A stretch of 64,000 nt of DNA from Cheiracanthium punctorium (GCA_038373885.1 JAWZYV010019574.1:186001-250000); one strand, 5' to 3'. Positions 1 through 11,165 are shown, counted from the first letter of the stretch. Notes: generated from the letters alone by a model not told the origin. Translations and numbers: made by a program.

Positions 1-369
1 TTTACCTATTTTTATTTTTCGATGAGTACATTTCCTATTGAGCACTACCCAACTTAAATATAAAGGGGATAAAGAATTTGAGCAAAAAATGTGCAGAACG
101 TATGACACTACATGTGAAATCAGTTCTCTCTGACGTCGCTGACTTTCAATATACAGGGTGACTCACATTGAATGGCGACAAAAAGAATAGCATGGAACTA
201 ATACTGCAATAGATTTATTTAGCTGGCACAAATTAATTCTGAAGCTAGAATAGTAAGAGTATTATCTGGCAACAGAGAAAACTCTTCTAATTATTAAATC
301 GCCACTGGAAGTCTTCTATTTACCAGGAAATGATCTCAGAGTGGTGTTTTCTCAGTTAGAGGTAGCGAT

Positions 370-600
370 TCCAGGCTTCATTCAGCAGCAAGACGGTGCT
401 TCACTACCCTTGTACACGTCAATATCTGAATGACAGTCTACTACATCGCTGGATCAGCTGTACTAGGTCAAATGATATGCCATTGTTCTCTTGGCAGCCA
501 AGATCTCCAGATCTAACCCTTTGCGATTGTTATCTATGGGTTTTGTTAAACGCAAAGACTTTCTACCTGCACTTTTCCAGGACTTATAGCAAGTGAAGCA
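370..600 (+). pseudogene. mariner-like transposase, C-terminal relic
   Basis: Conceptual translation, with frame changes, gives QDGA, then YLND, HRW and PRSPDLTLCD followed by LWGFVKRKDF. This is the C-terminal catalytic region of mariner-family transposases, which normally reads QDGAPPH...YLN...RWIGR...WPPRSPDLTP.D.FLWG.VKD. The D of SPDL is part of the catalytic triad. No single frame holds all of it and no N-terminal DNA-binding part is visible, so it is dead. About 200 bases upstream, at 152, TACAGGGTGACTCAC looks like a mariner-type terminal repeat and may be the left end. No matching right end was found. Family call is good; element limits are uncertain. Confidence 0.6.
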
Positions 601-689
601 GCTGATAACTCATTTAACTTTCTTGTTTTAAATGAAGGGGAAATGTATTCCTATGTCACCACTATCAGTATGCCGTGTGTTTCTATAGG

Positions 690-915
690 CAACGGCCGAT
701 AAGCTACTAAACGTTGATAGATGACTGAAGTGTGAAGGAGCAGGGTTCTGGCCTACAGCGCGGCTGTCGCGGTATCGGTCTGGAGTTTTGGGAGGTTTTC
801 TTCAGATGTAACGTGAATACGCGTTAAAACCACTTTAAAAGCCCTCCACCCAGTGCATCTTCCCTTAGGTAGGGCTCTCGGGTAGCTTTGCCTTAACTAT
901 ACAACTGACCGTCTG
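690..915 (+). repeat. tRNA-derived SINE, family A (degenerate copy)
   Basis: This copy shares the body of a SINE also seen at 37036-37275 (+), 52329-52552 (-) and 54226-54395 (+). Shared blocks include GCGGCTGTCG, GGTCTGGAGTTTTGG, CCAGATGTAACGTGAATACG-like sequence and a 3' AGCGTTGCCTTAA-like end. The A-box region is decayed here; the B-box-like GCAGGGTTCTGGCC is recognisable. No target-site duplication was identified. Confidence 0.65.
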
Positions 916-975
916 CATGCTATAGTAAATGTAATAAACCGGAGATTGTGCATGATCGTCGGTGATCATGCATAA

Positions 976-2603
976 TCTATATAAATAAAATTAGACTTTT
1001 GTCTGTACATTTCTTGGAATTCAAAAATTTTGCGATTTCTATCCGTTTCAAACACCCGGGAATCCGATGCGACCCTCAAAAAAAAGTTTGTCTGTCTGTC
1101 ATTCTGTCGTTCTGTCATTCTGTCCGTGACGCTTTTTCTGTTTAAGCATCACGTAAAAACGGCTGAAGCGAATGATATGAAATTGGGTGTCATGATAGGT
1201 GGTCACTCAACTTAAAACATAGGCGTCGAATTTAAAAAAAATCTTGATTAGATTTTCAGATTTTGCGAAAATCGTTTCAAACTGCGTAAATTTGTGTTCA
1301 AGCATCACGTAAAAACGGCTGAAGCGAATGATATGAAATTGGGTGTCATGATAGATGGTCACTCAACTTAAAACATAGGCGTCGAATTTAAAAAAAAATC
1401 TTGATTGGATTTTGAGATTTTGCGAAAATCGTTTCAAACTGCGTAAATTTGTGTTCAAGCATCACGTAAAAATGACTGAAGCGAATGATACGAAATTGGG
1501 TGTCATGATAGGTGGTCACTCAACTTAAAACATAGGCGTCCAATTTTTAAAAAATCTTGATTGGATTTTGAGATTTTGCGAAAATCCTGTCAAACTGCGT
1601 GAATTTGTGTTCGAGCATCACGTAAAAACGACTGAAGCGAATGATATGAAATTGGGTGTCATGATAGGTGGTCACTCAACTTAAAACATAGGCGTCGAAT
1701 TTTTAAAAATTTTCATTAGATTTTCAGATTTTGCGAAAATCGTTTCAAACTGCGTAAATTTGTGTTCGCACATCACGTAATAACTGCAAAGGTGAAAAAA
1801 TGATATTTGGTGAAATGATAGGTGGTCACTCACCTTAAACTATAAGCATCTAATTTTAAAAAATCGATCCGATTTCGAGATTTTGCGAAAATCATTTAAA
1901 ACTCAGTGAATCTTTGTTCCCGCATTACGTAATAACGACTAAAGCGAATGATATGAAATTTGGTCACATGATAGATGGTTGCTCAACATAAACTATAGGT
2001 ATCCAATTTTTTAAACATTTTCATTAGATTTTGAGATTTTGTGAAAATTCTCTCAAAATACGTTTATATTTCTTCAAACATCACGTAATAACAACTAATA
2101 CGAATGATACGAAATTTAGTGATATGATAGGTAGTTGCTAATCTTAATTTATAGGCGTTGAATTTTTAAAATATTTTGATTACATTTGGAGATTTTGCGA
2201 AAATCGTTTTAAAATGCTGACATTTTGTTCCAGCATCACGAAATAAAGACTGCAGGGAATGAAACGAAATTGGGTGACATGATAGGTTGTCACTCAACTT
2301 AAATTCTAGGCTTCCAATTTTTCAAACATGTTGATTAGATTGTGAGATTTTGCGAAAATTATTTCTATATTCGTAAATATTCGTTCGCGCATCACATAAT
2401 TACGACTAAAGCGAATGAAATGATATTACTTAGTAACTCTCTTAACCTGTAATATTTTAACAATACATAAAAATTATAACTTCGCTTTCTTTACTTTGGC
2501 AACATACTCCATCCATTCTGTATACTCCTACAATGCTGACGAAAGTTCTTGCTTTTTGGAAATTTGCATTCACTAACCCGTCAAGGACGGGTACTTCAGC
2601 TAG
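976..2603 (+). mobile_element. Non-autonomous Helitron carrying a satellite array
   Basis: The 5' end is TCTATATAAATAAAATTAG, inserted after an A. The 3' end is CTAG followed by a T, which is the canonical A/T Helitron target without target duplication. About 8 bases before CTAG is a perfect six-base-pair hairpin, CCCGTC-AAG-GACGGG, as expected for a Helitron 3' terminator. The interior has no transposase; it is filled by about nine tandem units near 155 bp (1146-2440) and a TGTCTGTC-rich start. Length is 1628 bp. Confidence 0.8.
1146..2440 (+). repeat. Tandem array, about nine 155-bp units
   Basis: Units begin with a core like GCATCACGTAAAAACGGCTG and recur near 1146, 1300, 1459, 1614, 1770, 1923, 2078, 2232 and 2388. 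The first four are very similar to each other and the later ones diverge increasingly, so recent amplification occurred at the 5' side. The same unit family recurs in opposite orientation at about 47440-48690. Confidence 0.85.
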
Positions 2604-3003
2604 TCAGTTATAAAGCCGGTAAATGTAATAAATAATTGAATATTTATCAAATTCACTGGTTATCCTTTTACATAAAGCAAGCACTTATTCGCGAAGGTTT
2701 TAATAGGTTTTTTGACTATTATCTAAATAATAAAAGCCGTGTCTGTCACAATTCCGGGATCGACCCATCGCTCGCGGTGCATCTGCGGCCATGTTGAAAT
2801 TTTGATAAAAACGATATTTTTATTGCTAACTAAAAGCAAAACCTTTTTATACAGTTCGAAAGATCTGTAAAAAATTAACCTTTTTTTAACTTGCAGCTAC
2901 TTTCATCTCTAAATATCTAGCAAGATATCACGCCTTGAAAAAGTAAACAGAACCGACACGATTCATTCCTTGATTGAACATAATCTCTCGCGTAGATCGA
3001 TTA

Positions 3004-3237
3004 GATGACGTCATAGAGACTGGCGGAAATACTCCTTTTGCGAGACAAGCAATGCAAGGAGAATTTTATTTGACATTTAAGTTCTATTTAACTGAAAAAT
3101 TTCGAAAGATTTTGGGCTAGATGACGTCATAGAGACTGGCGGAAATACTCCTTTTGCGAGACAAGCAATGCAAGAAGAGTTTTATTTGATATTTAAGTTC
3201 TATTTAACTGAAAAAATTCGAAAGATTTTGGGCAAAT
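3004..3237 (+). repeat. Direct duplication, two 117-bp units
   Basis: Two nearly identical units begin GATGACGTCATAGAGACTGG at 3004 and 3121. The TGACGTCA palindrome is a perfect CRE-type sequence, present once per unit, in the presumed upstream region of the Helitron ORF. Any regulatory role is inference. Confidence 0.8.
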
Positions 3238-3715
3238 TTATTCAGAATATGTAAAATTTTGGTTTTCACAGCACTTAAACACCTACTTGTAGGAATTCTT
3301 TTTTAGAAACTAGCAACACTCTTTGAGATGAAATTTCACTTTTTTTTTGGTAAGCGTTTGTTTAATTTTGAATTCGTTTAACGGGAGAGATTTTGATTTC
3401 AACGTCGTTGGATCGTAACTTTTATTTAGATTGTTTTGGGACATTTGTTTTGTTTTTGCCGTAAATCCATAAGCGTTTGTTTAATTTTGAATTCACTGTT
3501 GTGGGAAGTTTTTTTTTTTTTAAACTTCTTAAAATGTTGCCATTGCTCTCTTCATTTGAAAAACCGCGGTGTTTTTAAACGTTAAACGTGTTTAAATGTA
3601 GTGTTTTTGTGAAAACATATTTTAATGGATTTTGATTTCAACGTTGTTGGATATCATAGCTTTATTTAGATTAATTTGGTGTAGTTTATTTTGTTTTTGT
3701 CATAAATCTATAATT

Positions 3716-4122
3716 ATGGATACAAATGAGACTCCTCTAACTAGAAAACGACTGCTAGGAAGAGAACGGCAGGCGCGGTCAGGCCGAGACAAACTGCAGA
3801 AGAAAGGCAAGAACATAATGAAGTCGCTGATGAGTCTCGCAGGCGAAGAAGATCAGGACAGACTTCTGGAGTTTTACGAGGAACTTCTTGGTTGCGTCCT
3901 GCTGATGGATTTACCTCCTGCAGTAGTAAAGGAAAAGTCAAACCACAAATGCCTGTTGATGTAAACGGGAGTGTGTTACATTATCCGGACTTTTTACGTG
4001 ATTTAATAAATAATGCTGAAAATCCTTATTACTCTAGAGTTGAAATTCGATCATACAACAGTACGGTGTCAGATTTGATTAATCTTGCATTTGCTGATTT
4101 TCGCATCCACGCTGTTTTATGA
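3716..4122 (+). pseudogene. Helitron Rep/helicase N-terminal region, frameshifted and truncated
   Basis: An ATG at 3716 opens a basic, arginine-rich segment (MDTNETPLTRKRLLGRERQA). After a frame change near 3770 the reading continues as RPRQTAEERQEHNE, an Arg-rich run, then CSSKGKV and YPDFLRDLINNAENP, ending IRSYNSTVSDLINLAFADFR before a stop. The order basic region, Cys-x-x-GKV, F/YP-FL-LL and IR-YN-AFA is the pattern of the conserved Helitron N-terminal region that precedes the Rep HUH nuclease. The HUH motif, the two tyrosines and the Pif1 helicase are absent. In a complete element this protein would nick and transfer single strands during rolling-circle transposition. Here it is a relic; assignment rests on motif order read by eye. 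Confidence 0.6.
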
Positions 4123-4125
4123 AAC

Positions 4126-4535
4126 TTTAAATTATCTTTTTTTAAAGTAAGATTTTACGCTTTTTTATTTTGTTTTTTAAAGCCGATGTTTTGTGCATGT
4201 GTGCCGTTGTTTATAATCGGCAAAGCCGTGTTTGCCTTGGAATCGGCACACTTTTTTTCGATCAGCAAAGGCTAGGGTGAAACAGAGAGAGCTGGGAAAG
4301 CAACCGTGCTAAATTCCCCTCCTCCTCTTCCGCGTTCGTGTTGCGGCAGGAAGACTGGTTATTATAGCAACAACTGGACTCTTATTTGCTTTTTGTAGGT
4401 GCATAGGTAATAGCGATAAATGACTGTTAGAACACAGACATGTAGAAGGGGACATGTATCAGGTGCGGTTGTTGTACGCGGCCTGCGAGAGCGGGCATAT
4501 TGAGTTAAAAAAATATACGATTACGGACAAATTAT
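4126..4535. other. Gene-free stretch
   Basis: No ORF with recognisable content. T-rich DNA with a short repeated ATCGGCAAAG/AATCGGCA motif near 4215-4265 precedes the GC-rich minisatellite. Confidence 0.5.
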
Positions 4536-4539
4536 GAGC

Positions 4540-4825
4540 TTTCATTCAGCTGGTCGCCGAAGGCGAGCGGCCCGTAGATTGTAGATTTTTTTTTTTCGAA
4601 GCGGCCTGTTGGCGGACCAGTTGGTCGCCGAAGGCGGGTAGCCCGTAGGTTGCACTTTTTGGTCGCAAAGAGTCCAGCTGGTCGCTTGATGCGGCCGCTC
4701 ACCGAAAAGTGTAGAAGCGGCCCGTACGTTGCATAGGCTGAACGTGAAGCGGTCGGACCAGCTAGTTGACGAAGGTGGACGGCCCTTAGGTTGCAAATTT
4801 CGGTCGCGAAGAGGCCCGTGTGCCG
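4540..4825. repeat. GC-rich minisatellite, GTCGCCGAAGG units
   Basis: Four to five degenerate units of roughly 55-70 bp contain CTGGTCGCCGAAGGCG, GGCCCGTAGGTTGCA and GGTCGCGAAG. Long apparent ORFs across this block come from its high GC and lack of stops, not from a gene. The same units recur at 5990-6095, showing a dispersed family. Confidence 0.7.
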
Positions 4826-5123
4826 TAGGTAGAGGTCTGCGCCGCACGGAAATTCGCGGCGGCGGAGTAACGACTTCAGGAACCCGGCGGCGGCGGCGCG
4901 CCGCGGCGTGAGAATATTTTTGGAAACGAGCATATTGAAAAAAGGGTGTATGCGGACAAACACACCCATATATGTATAAATTGGAGCTAAAATGAAATCT
5001 TTTAAAACTAGAATGAAGACTAGAGTTTTTATGAAAACTAATCTTGAGTTTGAGTATGATGTTGTGCGATTACGGCCAATTAGCTGCACGTGGGCTCTCG
5101 CTCCGAAGGGTGGGGTGTAGAGA

Positions 5124-5338
5124 TCACTATTGTGTTCGGGCTCAGGCGGGCTCGATTATGTTTGTCTTTAATTTGCACAAACGACAAAATTTATAATATT
5201 CTATCAATGAAGTAATTGTCTTTTATTTATCTATCAGCTGAAATTTCGGGCTCGGGCTCCGACTTAAATAGTATCACTTGGGCGGGCTCGAGTAAGTCCT
5301 CGGGCTTGGGCTTTAAAAAATGAGCTCAAACTCATCTC
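5124..5338. mobile_element. Short insertion inside composite repeat B
   Basis: This segment is absent from the homologous copy at 18221-18963 and is flanked by TAGAGA on both sides (5118-5123 and 5339-5344). It carries repeated GGGCTCGGGCTC/GGCGGGCTCGA motifs. Its ends, TAGAGATCAC and TAGAGATGAG when oriented inward, resemble hAT termini. In that case TAGAGA belongs to the inverted repeats and no 8-bp duplication is seen, so the class is uncertain. Confidence 0.5.
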
Positions 5339-5448
5339 TAGAGAATTGCCCTCCGTAGGGGGTCTTTCTAAGGGCTCCTAACTCGTATCTACGCTGAGTT
5401 TCGAAGGGAACCACGGAAAACTGCGAACGGTTAAGTCGGCGGACGCGA

Positions 5449-5520
5449 CCTGGTTTTGAACCAGGCCCCTTCCGTCTCCCGGTTCAGAGCGCTATGCGCT
5501 TGTCCACTGGTGGGGCTCCA
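5449..5520 (-). repeat. tRNA-like module of composite B
   Basis: On the minus strand it starts GGAGCCCCACCAGTGG, has an A-box-like GCGCATAGCGCTCTGAAC, and a B-box-like GCCTGGTTCAAAACC. The homologous module at 18533-18604 keeps a better B box, CCTGGTTCAAATCCAGG. It does not fold into an intact tRNA with a proper anticodon arm that I could verify, so it is annotated as SINE-type sequence. Confidence 0.6.
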
Positions 5521-5924
5521 GAGTATGAGCATGCCGTTGTGGTACACTTTTTAAAAATATTTCTGCTGCAAAACTGAAACAATAGATTTTATCAAAATCG
5601 GGTAGGTTTATGTTGTTTATATGCACATTCACAATACATTTAGTTATCAATATATGAATGATACATTATTTGCTTTAAAGCATTTTTTTTCTCTCCATAA
5701 CCTTCTCATGAACCATTCAGAACCTATCATGTTCTTTCGAGGTATAATGCAATGTTTAAACAGTTTTCAAAAAAATCAAATTACGCCATTGACTCAAAAA
5801 ATTTAAATTGTATCTTTACAAGTTACTAGCGTTAAGAGGTATCCAGACAAAAATAAGCAATTGAAAGTTTAGGTACATTTTTTTTTCAGTTTTGAAGCAA
5901 TTGTACGCGGTGGTATAAAATCAG

Positions 5925-6095
5925 CACTCTTCGACGGCGCGCCGGCCTAGACTTCGGCGGCGGGCGTGGCGCGGCGGCGCAGACCACTAGCCGTAGGTTG
6001 CACAAGCCAGTCGCGAAGCGGTCCATGTGCTCTAGGTTGCACATTTTGTCCGTGAACCAGCCATCGGCGGCCAAAACTAGTCGCCGAAGTCGGAT
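5925..6095. repeat. GC-rich repeat plus minisatellite, second locus
   Basis: It contains GGCGGCGCAGACCACTAG followed directly by GCCGTAGGTTGCA and AGTCGCGAAGCGG units, the same two components joined at 4825/4830. Finding the pair joined twice suggests they belong to one larger element. Confidence 0.6.
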
Positions 6096-6295
6096 AGTTT
6101 TAAATAAAAAATATAAATTAAATCGGTTTTTTATTTAATCTATTGTAACCTACAATATATACACAACACATAGACAGTGGGTCCTGCCAACACTGTGAAA
6201 GTCGCCTTGAAAATCTACTGCCATAGGGGTGTCAAATCCGCTGCCATAGTGGGTATTGGCTTTTCTGCATTTAAAGATTTTGTCCAGTTTTGGGA

Positions 6296-6362
6296 TTTTT
6301 TTCCCCCCGCCGCGGTGCACCACCGCTGCGATTTTTTTTACGGCGCAGCACAGACCTCTACG
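6296..6362. repeat. GC-rich repeat relic
   Basis: The end GGCGCAGCACAGACCTCTACG matches the GC-rich tail of composite B with a small internal difference. It is preceded by GCCGCGGTGCACCACCGC. Confidence 0.45.
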
Positions 6363-6379
6363 TAAAAGAATAGAAGCCA

Positions 6380-7990
6380 CGCAAACTGGAAGAGTTCCAA
6401 ACTTTTACCACATATGCCAATACGAGTCGCGATGTATAGACATGTATATATTTCTAAAGTAAAAGAACAATTAAAAAAAAATTGCAGTCACTTCTCAAAT
6501 CGACTAAATTTTGTGGGGATTACGCATAAAGTCCAGTGATTTTGCGCAATTCCCAGATTTATATTTACAGTAACATATGTCTCGACGAAAATGCAGCTCT
6601 GAACGTGTTACTTTGTTTTGTAGAATCACAGAATTATGCAAAGTAGTCTCGTGGGAGGGGAGGCATTTTGTGAATGTCGGAGTTGTTTATTCCACCTGTC
6701 TTCTAAGCATATTAAGACGTCGAGTATTTTTGTTTATCTCGGAGTTACCAATTCACCACGTTCAAGTTTATGGTATTTCAAAAAATATAATTACATGAAT
6801 TGCTGATTGCTGTTGTTTTTTGCTGTAATTTAATGAAATTTAATAATAAAGATTGTCGTCTGAAAATCAGATTCGTTTTAAGGTAAACTCTAATGGGTTT
6901 TAAAAATAAAAATGTTTCAATCTATCTTAGTCAAGAAAAATTTAAGTCTGGCTTTCCTTCAAACAATTTTCAACACAAACTATACCAGATGCTTAAAAAA
7001 GACACTACTTTTTTTTTTTTTTACAAACTACCCTATGGACTCTTACAATTACTATGCAGATATTCATTAATCAACTAATCCATCCATTTCAAAAAAGATT
7101 GCAAAATACCGAAAATTAATTTGTTTTCACAAAATTTCATAGCTTTTGTAAAAATAATACAGATTGTGAAAAGACATCGTGAATATTTTTGACGCACCTG
7201 AACGCTAAAATTTGTATAATATTGTTTTAATGTGGTGAGAACGAATTAAGGCTGGTCCATTTAAAAACTACACACTGTTATAAAAAGTGCCTGAAATAAA
7301 CGGTCATTGTCTGGTAGCAATGCTGCCGGAAAATAACCGTTTTTCCCATTTCCGGTGTCGGAGAAAATGGTTATTTTCCGCTCACGTGTTATCTTACGAA
7401 ACGGTTTCTCTACTTTATTTTCAGTCACAAAATAAGTTTTTTTTTTTGTTTTTTTTTTTGTTTTTCGTCACAATAAGTTTTTTTTTTTTTTTTTGTTATT
7501 TTCAATCACAGAATCAGGTTTTTTATGCTATTTTCAGGCAGGAAATTCTTTTTTTTCCCTATTAGAGAAAGGTATTTTTCTTTTTTCCCTATATCACAAA
7601 GAAGGATTTTAAGCATTATTTAAAATTATGGAATCAGGTTTTGCATCACAATTGAAAGATATTATGCCTTAATTTATATCCATCCTTGTTATATTCATCA
7701 TTTATCTTTTCTTTTTGCATCGCAGCAAGCCTACACGAGACGCATCTGCCTACGGGGGGGGGGGATACCTTATGACGGAGGACTTTTTAAGGGATTTATT
7801 GTTTCATTAGTGATAAAAATAATCTTTAATTGAAATTTTGTAAGAAATTAAGTACTTCTAGAACAAATTAAATTATTATTCACATATTTCTTTTAAAATG
7901 AGGCAAATCAAAGTTTTATTTTAAAAAAAAACACAAAAAAACATGGGGTTTTTAAGGTAAAAAACCCGCCCCGGAAGAGAAAATAGGTAG
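6380..7990. other. Gene-free AT-rich stretch with T-rich tandem block
   Basis: No convincing gene. Between about 7420 and 7590 a degenerate unit like TTTTCAGTCACAAAATAAG is repeated four to five times with long T runs. A GGGGGGGGGG run lies near 7755. Confidence 0.5.
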
Positions 7991-8017
7991 CTACCAGGGC
8001 AGCAAATCTCACAACCC

Positions 8018-9356
8018 TGATTTTGTTGAATTAAACAAAACTTATTTGGTTATGTAGTTTGCTAGCTTTATTTTGTCAATTTAACAAAAGTTTCTTTTAT
8101 TGAACCAAATTTATTTAGCAAAATGCCTTTTAATTTATCGCTCAGAGCGAACGAAGTTTGAAATACCTCAGTAGTTAATTTACGCATGCGTCAAGGACAT
8201 GCGCAGGACAGTGAAAGACTGAGCCAGACCCTACCAGAGGAGAAATTCATATTTTTTGGAAGGGTCGAGCATTTGTGTTAATGTGTGCCAATACGCTTAA
8301 AAATGTATAATACCAAATACATAAATAAAATGGGGTTTTCCCCCAGTTTATTGAAAATTTCAGAGGTAAACATATAATCAGCATCGCTTTTTAACAATGT
8401 AACAAAAATATGCCGCAAAATATCTAAAGATGCAAAAAAATCTTTGTTCTTAAAAATGTCAAAGTATCTATAGTCTTGATGAATATATTTTGGGAAAACA
8501 ACATCTTAAATATAGGCTATGTTGGTATTATGTATTTATATAAACTTACATATTTCTTATATAAGCGGAACACACCATTTTAAAAATCCATATCGGTTTT
8601 ACGCAGCAAGCAGCTGAAATTCGTATATCACCCCAGAAAAGAAAACCACTTATGTTTAACACTTTGATCTTTTTTTGTATTTTTACTAAATGAAATTACA
8701 TTCTTTTTCCAAATGAAGCATTCTGGAGATAAAAATGATTATTAGCTTTGCATTACATTTATCAAAGCGCTTAAGTTCTACTAGTTAAGTGATTGTATAA
8801 ATTATCATTTAGACAGTCGGTGTTTATTTGGTCTTTCCAGCAAAAAAGGGGGGAATGACTAGCAGACACTTAAAAATAGCTGACGCTTGTATTTCTTTTT
8901 AAATCTGCTGCAATTTGGATCATTATTACTAAGTCAAATAAACTAGATCTTGTTATAATGTAAAATTTGAGGAAATAGTACACATATTTATTTTAATACG
9001 AACGCAAATGCGATTTTGGATTGCCTTACCAAGTGCTTTGTGTGAAAAAAAAAATTTTTGAATATCTAGATTCATACAAACACTAAAATAAAATTTGTTA
9101 AATGAGCCAGCACAACAGCAGTTAACAAAGAAATTTTGTTATTTCAAACAGAAAATTTCGCTTGATTTTTACCAAATAAACCATTTAAACAAATCGTTTG
9201 GTTAAATTGACAAAATTTTTTCTTGAACTAAATAAATAATTTTAACAAAATTATTTTGTCAATACAATAAAAATTTCGTTGGCGCTTTTTCAACCGGATA
9301 AGTTTGTTGATTTAACAATTTTTTTGTTGACTCAACAAAACATTTTTTTCAGTGTA
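8018..9356. mobile_element. Candidate MITE with repeated AACAAAA/TTTTGTT subterminal palindromes
   Basis: The left side has TTTTGTTGAATTAAACAAAA and related palindromes to about 8120. The right side (9090-9350) has at least six similar words such as GTTAAATTGACAAAAT, and ends TTTTTTTCAGTGTAAG. No ORF of interest lies between. Ends with CACTGAAAAAA and such subterminal repeats occur in several invertebrate DNA transposon families; I cannot name this one. Confidence 0.4.
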
Positions 9357-9441
9357 AGAAAAATATTAAGTCAAATGCTGCTATCGAAAATTTATTCTGG
9401 AAATTCCAATCCAAATAAACATCATTGTAATACCACTTTAA

Positions 9442-9584
9442 TCCTTTGAAGCTCTAGCATTTTCACATCACTAAAGGAGATCAACTGGATAGACAGCTCA
9501 ACGCCGAAAAAGTGCAACCGTTGACTAGCAGTGAAAGTGCTAAAATAAGGTAGTTTCACAGCGAAATCACTGCGCGTCAAAGGA
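9442..9584. mobile_element. piggyBac-type MITE (TTAA duplication)
   Basis: A 143-bp sequence lies between TTAA at 9438-9441 and TTAA at 9585-9588. Ends are TCCTTTGAAGCTCTAGCA and, inward from the right, TCCTTTGACGCGCAGTGA. The CCTTTGA start and TTAA site resemble those of the larger piggyBac-type element at 52692-53701. It has no coding capacity. Confidence 0.6.
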
Positions 9585-9964
9585 TTAAAGTACGTACAAA
9601 GCCGTCTTTTAATGGAATCAAAATTTGTTTTTTAAGAGTAATTAATTTTGACTTTCTTGTTCATAACAATATCAAAGCGTACCCCATCGGTAGTACGACT
9701 GCAAAGATATAAGCACAATAATGCACAAGCGTTCTGAAAATCCAAATTGTACCCTAACCACCATGGAAGACGTTTCTCGTCAAAAAGAAAACCAAATAAT
9801 CATTCGGGATCTACGAGGCAAAGAAAATAAAGACTATATATATGTCATACAAGCAATCATTTAATTAAAAACATTTTTCACTTTGGGGGCATCTGGACTA
9901 TAAATTGTAATTTCAAAACATGGTGCAATACTTGTTGCCTAGGAGGGTCTAACTTGTCAATCAT

Positions 9965-10232
9965 AAGGGTGTCTCGCCAGCAGGCGCCTCCCATGTCTGC
10001 TAATTTAGCAAATGAGGATTTTGTTATGGTTTTGTAGACCAACTAGATGATGGACAGACAGAGCTGCCGCCTAGTGGACACTCTGTGAACTTAACAAACA
10101 AAACCAGGAGACATCTACCGCAGAGCAGCTCTTCCTGACTTCGAGAGATTTCCAAACTCCTCTGTATATAATTTGTAAATATGCCTCAATAAAATAATCC
10201 AGATGGACGTTGCCGTTTGTGCTGTTCCTAAA
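9965..10232 (+). repeat. Possible solo LTR
   Basis: A promoter-like TGTATATAAT is followed at a short distance by the polyadenylation signal AATAAA (near 10190) and a GC-balanced tail, the arrangement found in LTR U3-R-U5. No second copy or adjoining gag/pol was found, and ends were not fixed. Tentative. Confidence 0.3.
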
Positions 10233-10246
10233 CCACTCACGCACGA

Positions 10247-10247
10247 C

Positions 10248-10291
<44 letters not shown>
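10247..10291. repeat. (TA)n microsatellite
   Basis: Alternating TA run with a single G interruption near 10266. Confidence 0.9.
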
Positions 10292-10794
10292 CCCCTCGCA
10301 GAAGCTATGAAAAGAACTAACTACCTGTGCGCATTGTTCCTTGCGCTTACGTCCATGTGTCTATTTTTTGTCTGGTGCGTCGCACTTGCCAGCTAGCAGT
10401 TGTACCTCCCGCAGACTCTGATGAGGATTCCTCAGTCTTAAAGGTCTGCAATCGTCATTTTGTTCTTTTCGTAGAGCAATTTTCTTTATTTTTTTTTTCT
10501 CTTTTGTATTATTTTTTTTTTTTTTTACGGGAACATTGTTAGGTGGTGGTGTCTATCTTTGAAGCTGGGAGATAGGCAAGTCGTTTTCTCTCCCGCTCGC
10601 GACTTTTCTTTCTTTTTGGTTGGACGGGAACTGCTATTTGGAAAGCTTCTTGTTTTGAAAAGCAGTGATTTCTGTTGTAAACTAGAACTAGATAGAAATT
10701 ACTTTATTCTCGTTGTTTTTTATTTTTATTTTTTATTCTGCACTTGAAGTGAAACGTCAGGCATTGCAATGCCATGTTCTCTTTTGCCTTTAAA

Positions 10795-11165
10795 CTTTCA
10801 AAGTTGAAAATGGTTTACGATTTTGGTTTGTCTGTCTATCCGTCCTAGCTCTAACTGCCGTAAATACGCATGCGTTACTAAGAAATTCATACGTGTTATC
10901 TATATGTACTGCACCAATGTACCTTATTGAAAAGAATATATATAGCCGGAATAGTTCACTTACAGGAGCACCCAAAAGAATTCCAATACGTTACATAATA
11001 TGGGAAGTCATTGTTTAAAGCGCACTTTAGAGACATGCGTCCATTTTAAACAAAACAAAACTAATATATTAAGGATTACAATGTAATGCTCTACATCAAA
11101 AATACCGAAAATAACTTTTTTATAGAAGTATTCAAGAGAATTCTACTATATTACAATGTATGACA
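10795..11165 (+). repeat. Degenerate units related to the 60-62 kb array
   Basis: The block around 10940-10995 (GGAATAGTTCACTTACAGG, then AAAAGAATTCCAATACG) matches the core of the units at 60000-61165. A second weaker unit follows at about 11090-11160. Confidence 0.4.

Larger units (their letters stand above)
2722..4125 (+). mobile_element. Helitron 5' portion with Rep N-terminal coding start, truncated
   Basis: The 5' terminus TCTAAATAATAAAAGCC follows an A and continues with GTGTCTGTCACAATT, matching the style of the other Helitron 5' ends here. It contains a duplicated 117-bp block (3004-3237), duplicated leader sequence (3388-3476 against 3626-3717) and then a Helitron N-terminal ORF (3716-4122). 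The helicase part and the 3' CTAG terminus are missing. It lies 118 bases downstream of another Helitron's 3' end. Confidence 0.6.
4830..5835 (-). repeat. Composite repeat B with internal tRNA-like module (interrupted copy)
   Basis: Read on the minus strand this matches 18221-18963 in order: an AT-rich head from CTAGTAACTTGTAAAG, a tRNA-like module at 5449-5520 (minus), a body ending in AGCTAATTGGCCGTAAT, a GTGTGTTTGT stretch, and a very GC-rich tail ending GGCGCAGACCTCTA. It is split by a 215-bp insertion at 5124-5338. Two full-length matches in one window show that the AT head, tRNA-like part and GC tail move as one unit. Confidence 0.75.

Noticed and set aside
1146..2440. CRISPR-like regular repeats
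   Set aside because: Unit length about 155 bp without unique spacers, in eukaryotic Helitron context; it is a satellite array.
4532..5089. 185-codon minus-strand ORF, the longest outside the retrotransposon RT and RNase H frames
   Set aside because: It lies across the GC-rich minisatellite and composite repeat B; the protein is repetitive (LRA-RLRRP-type units) and the absence of stops is explained by composition.
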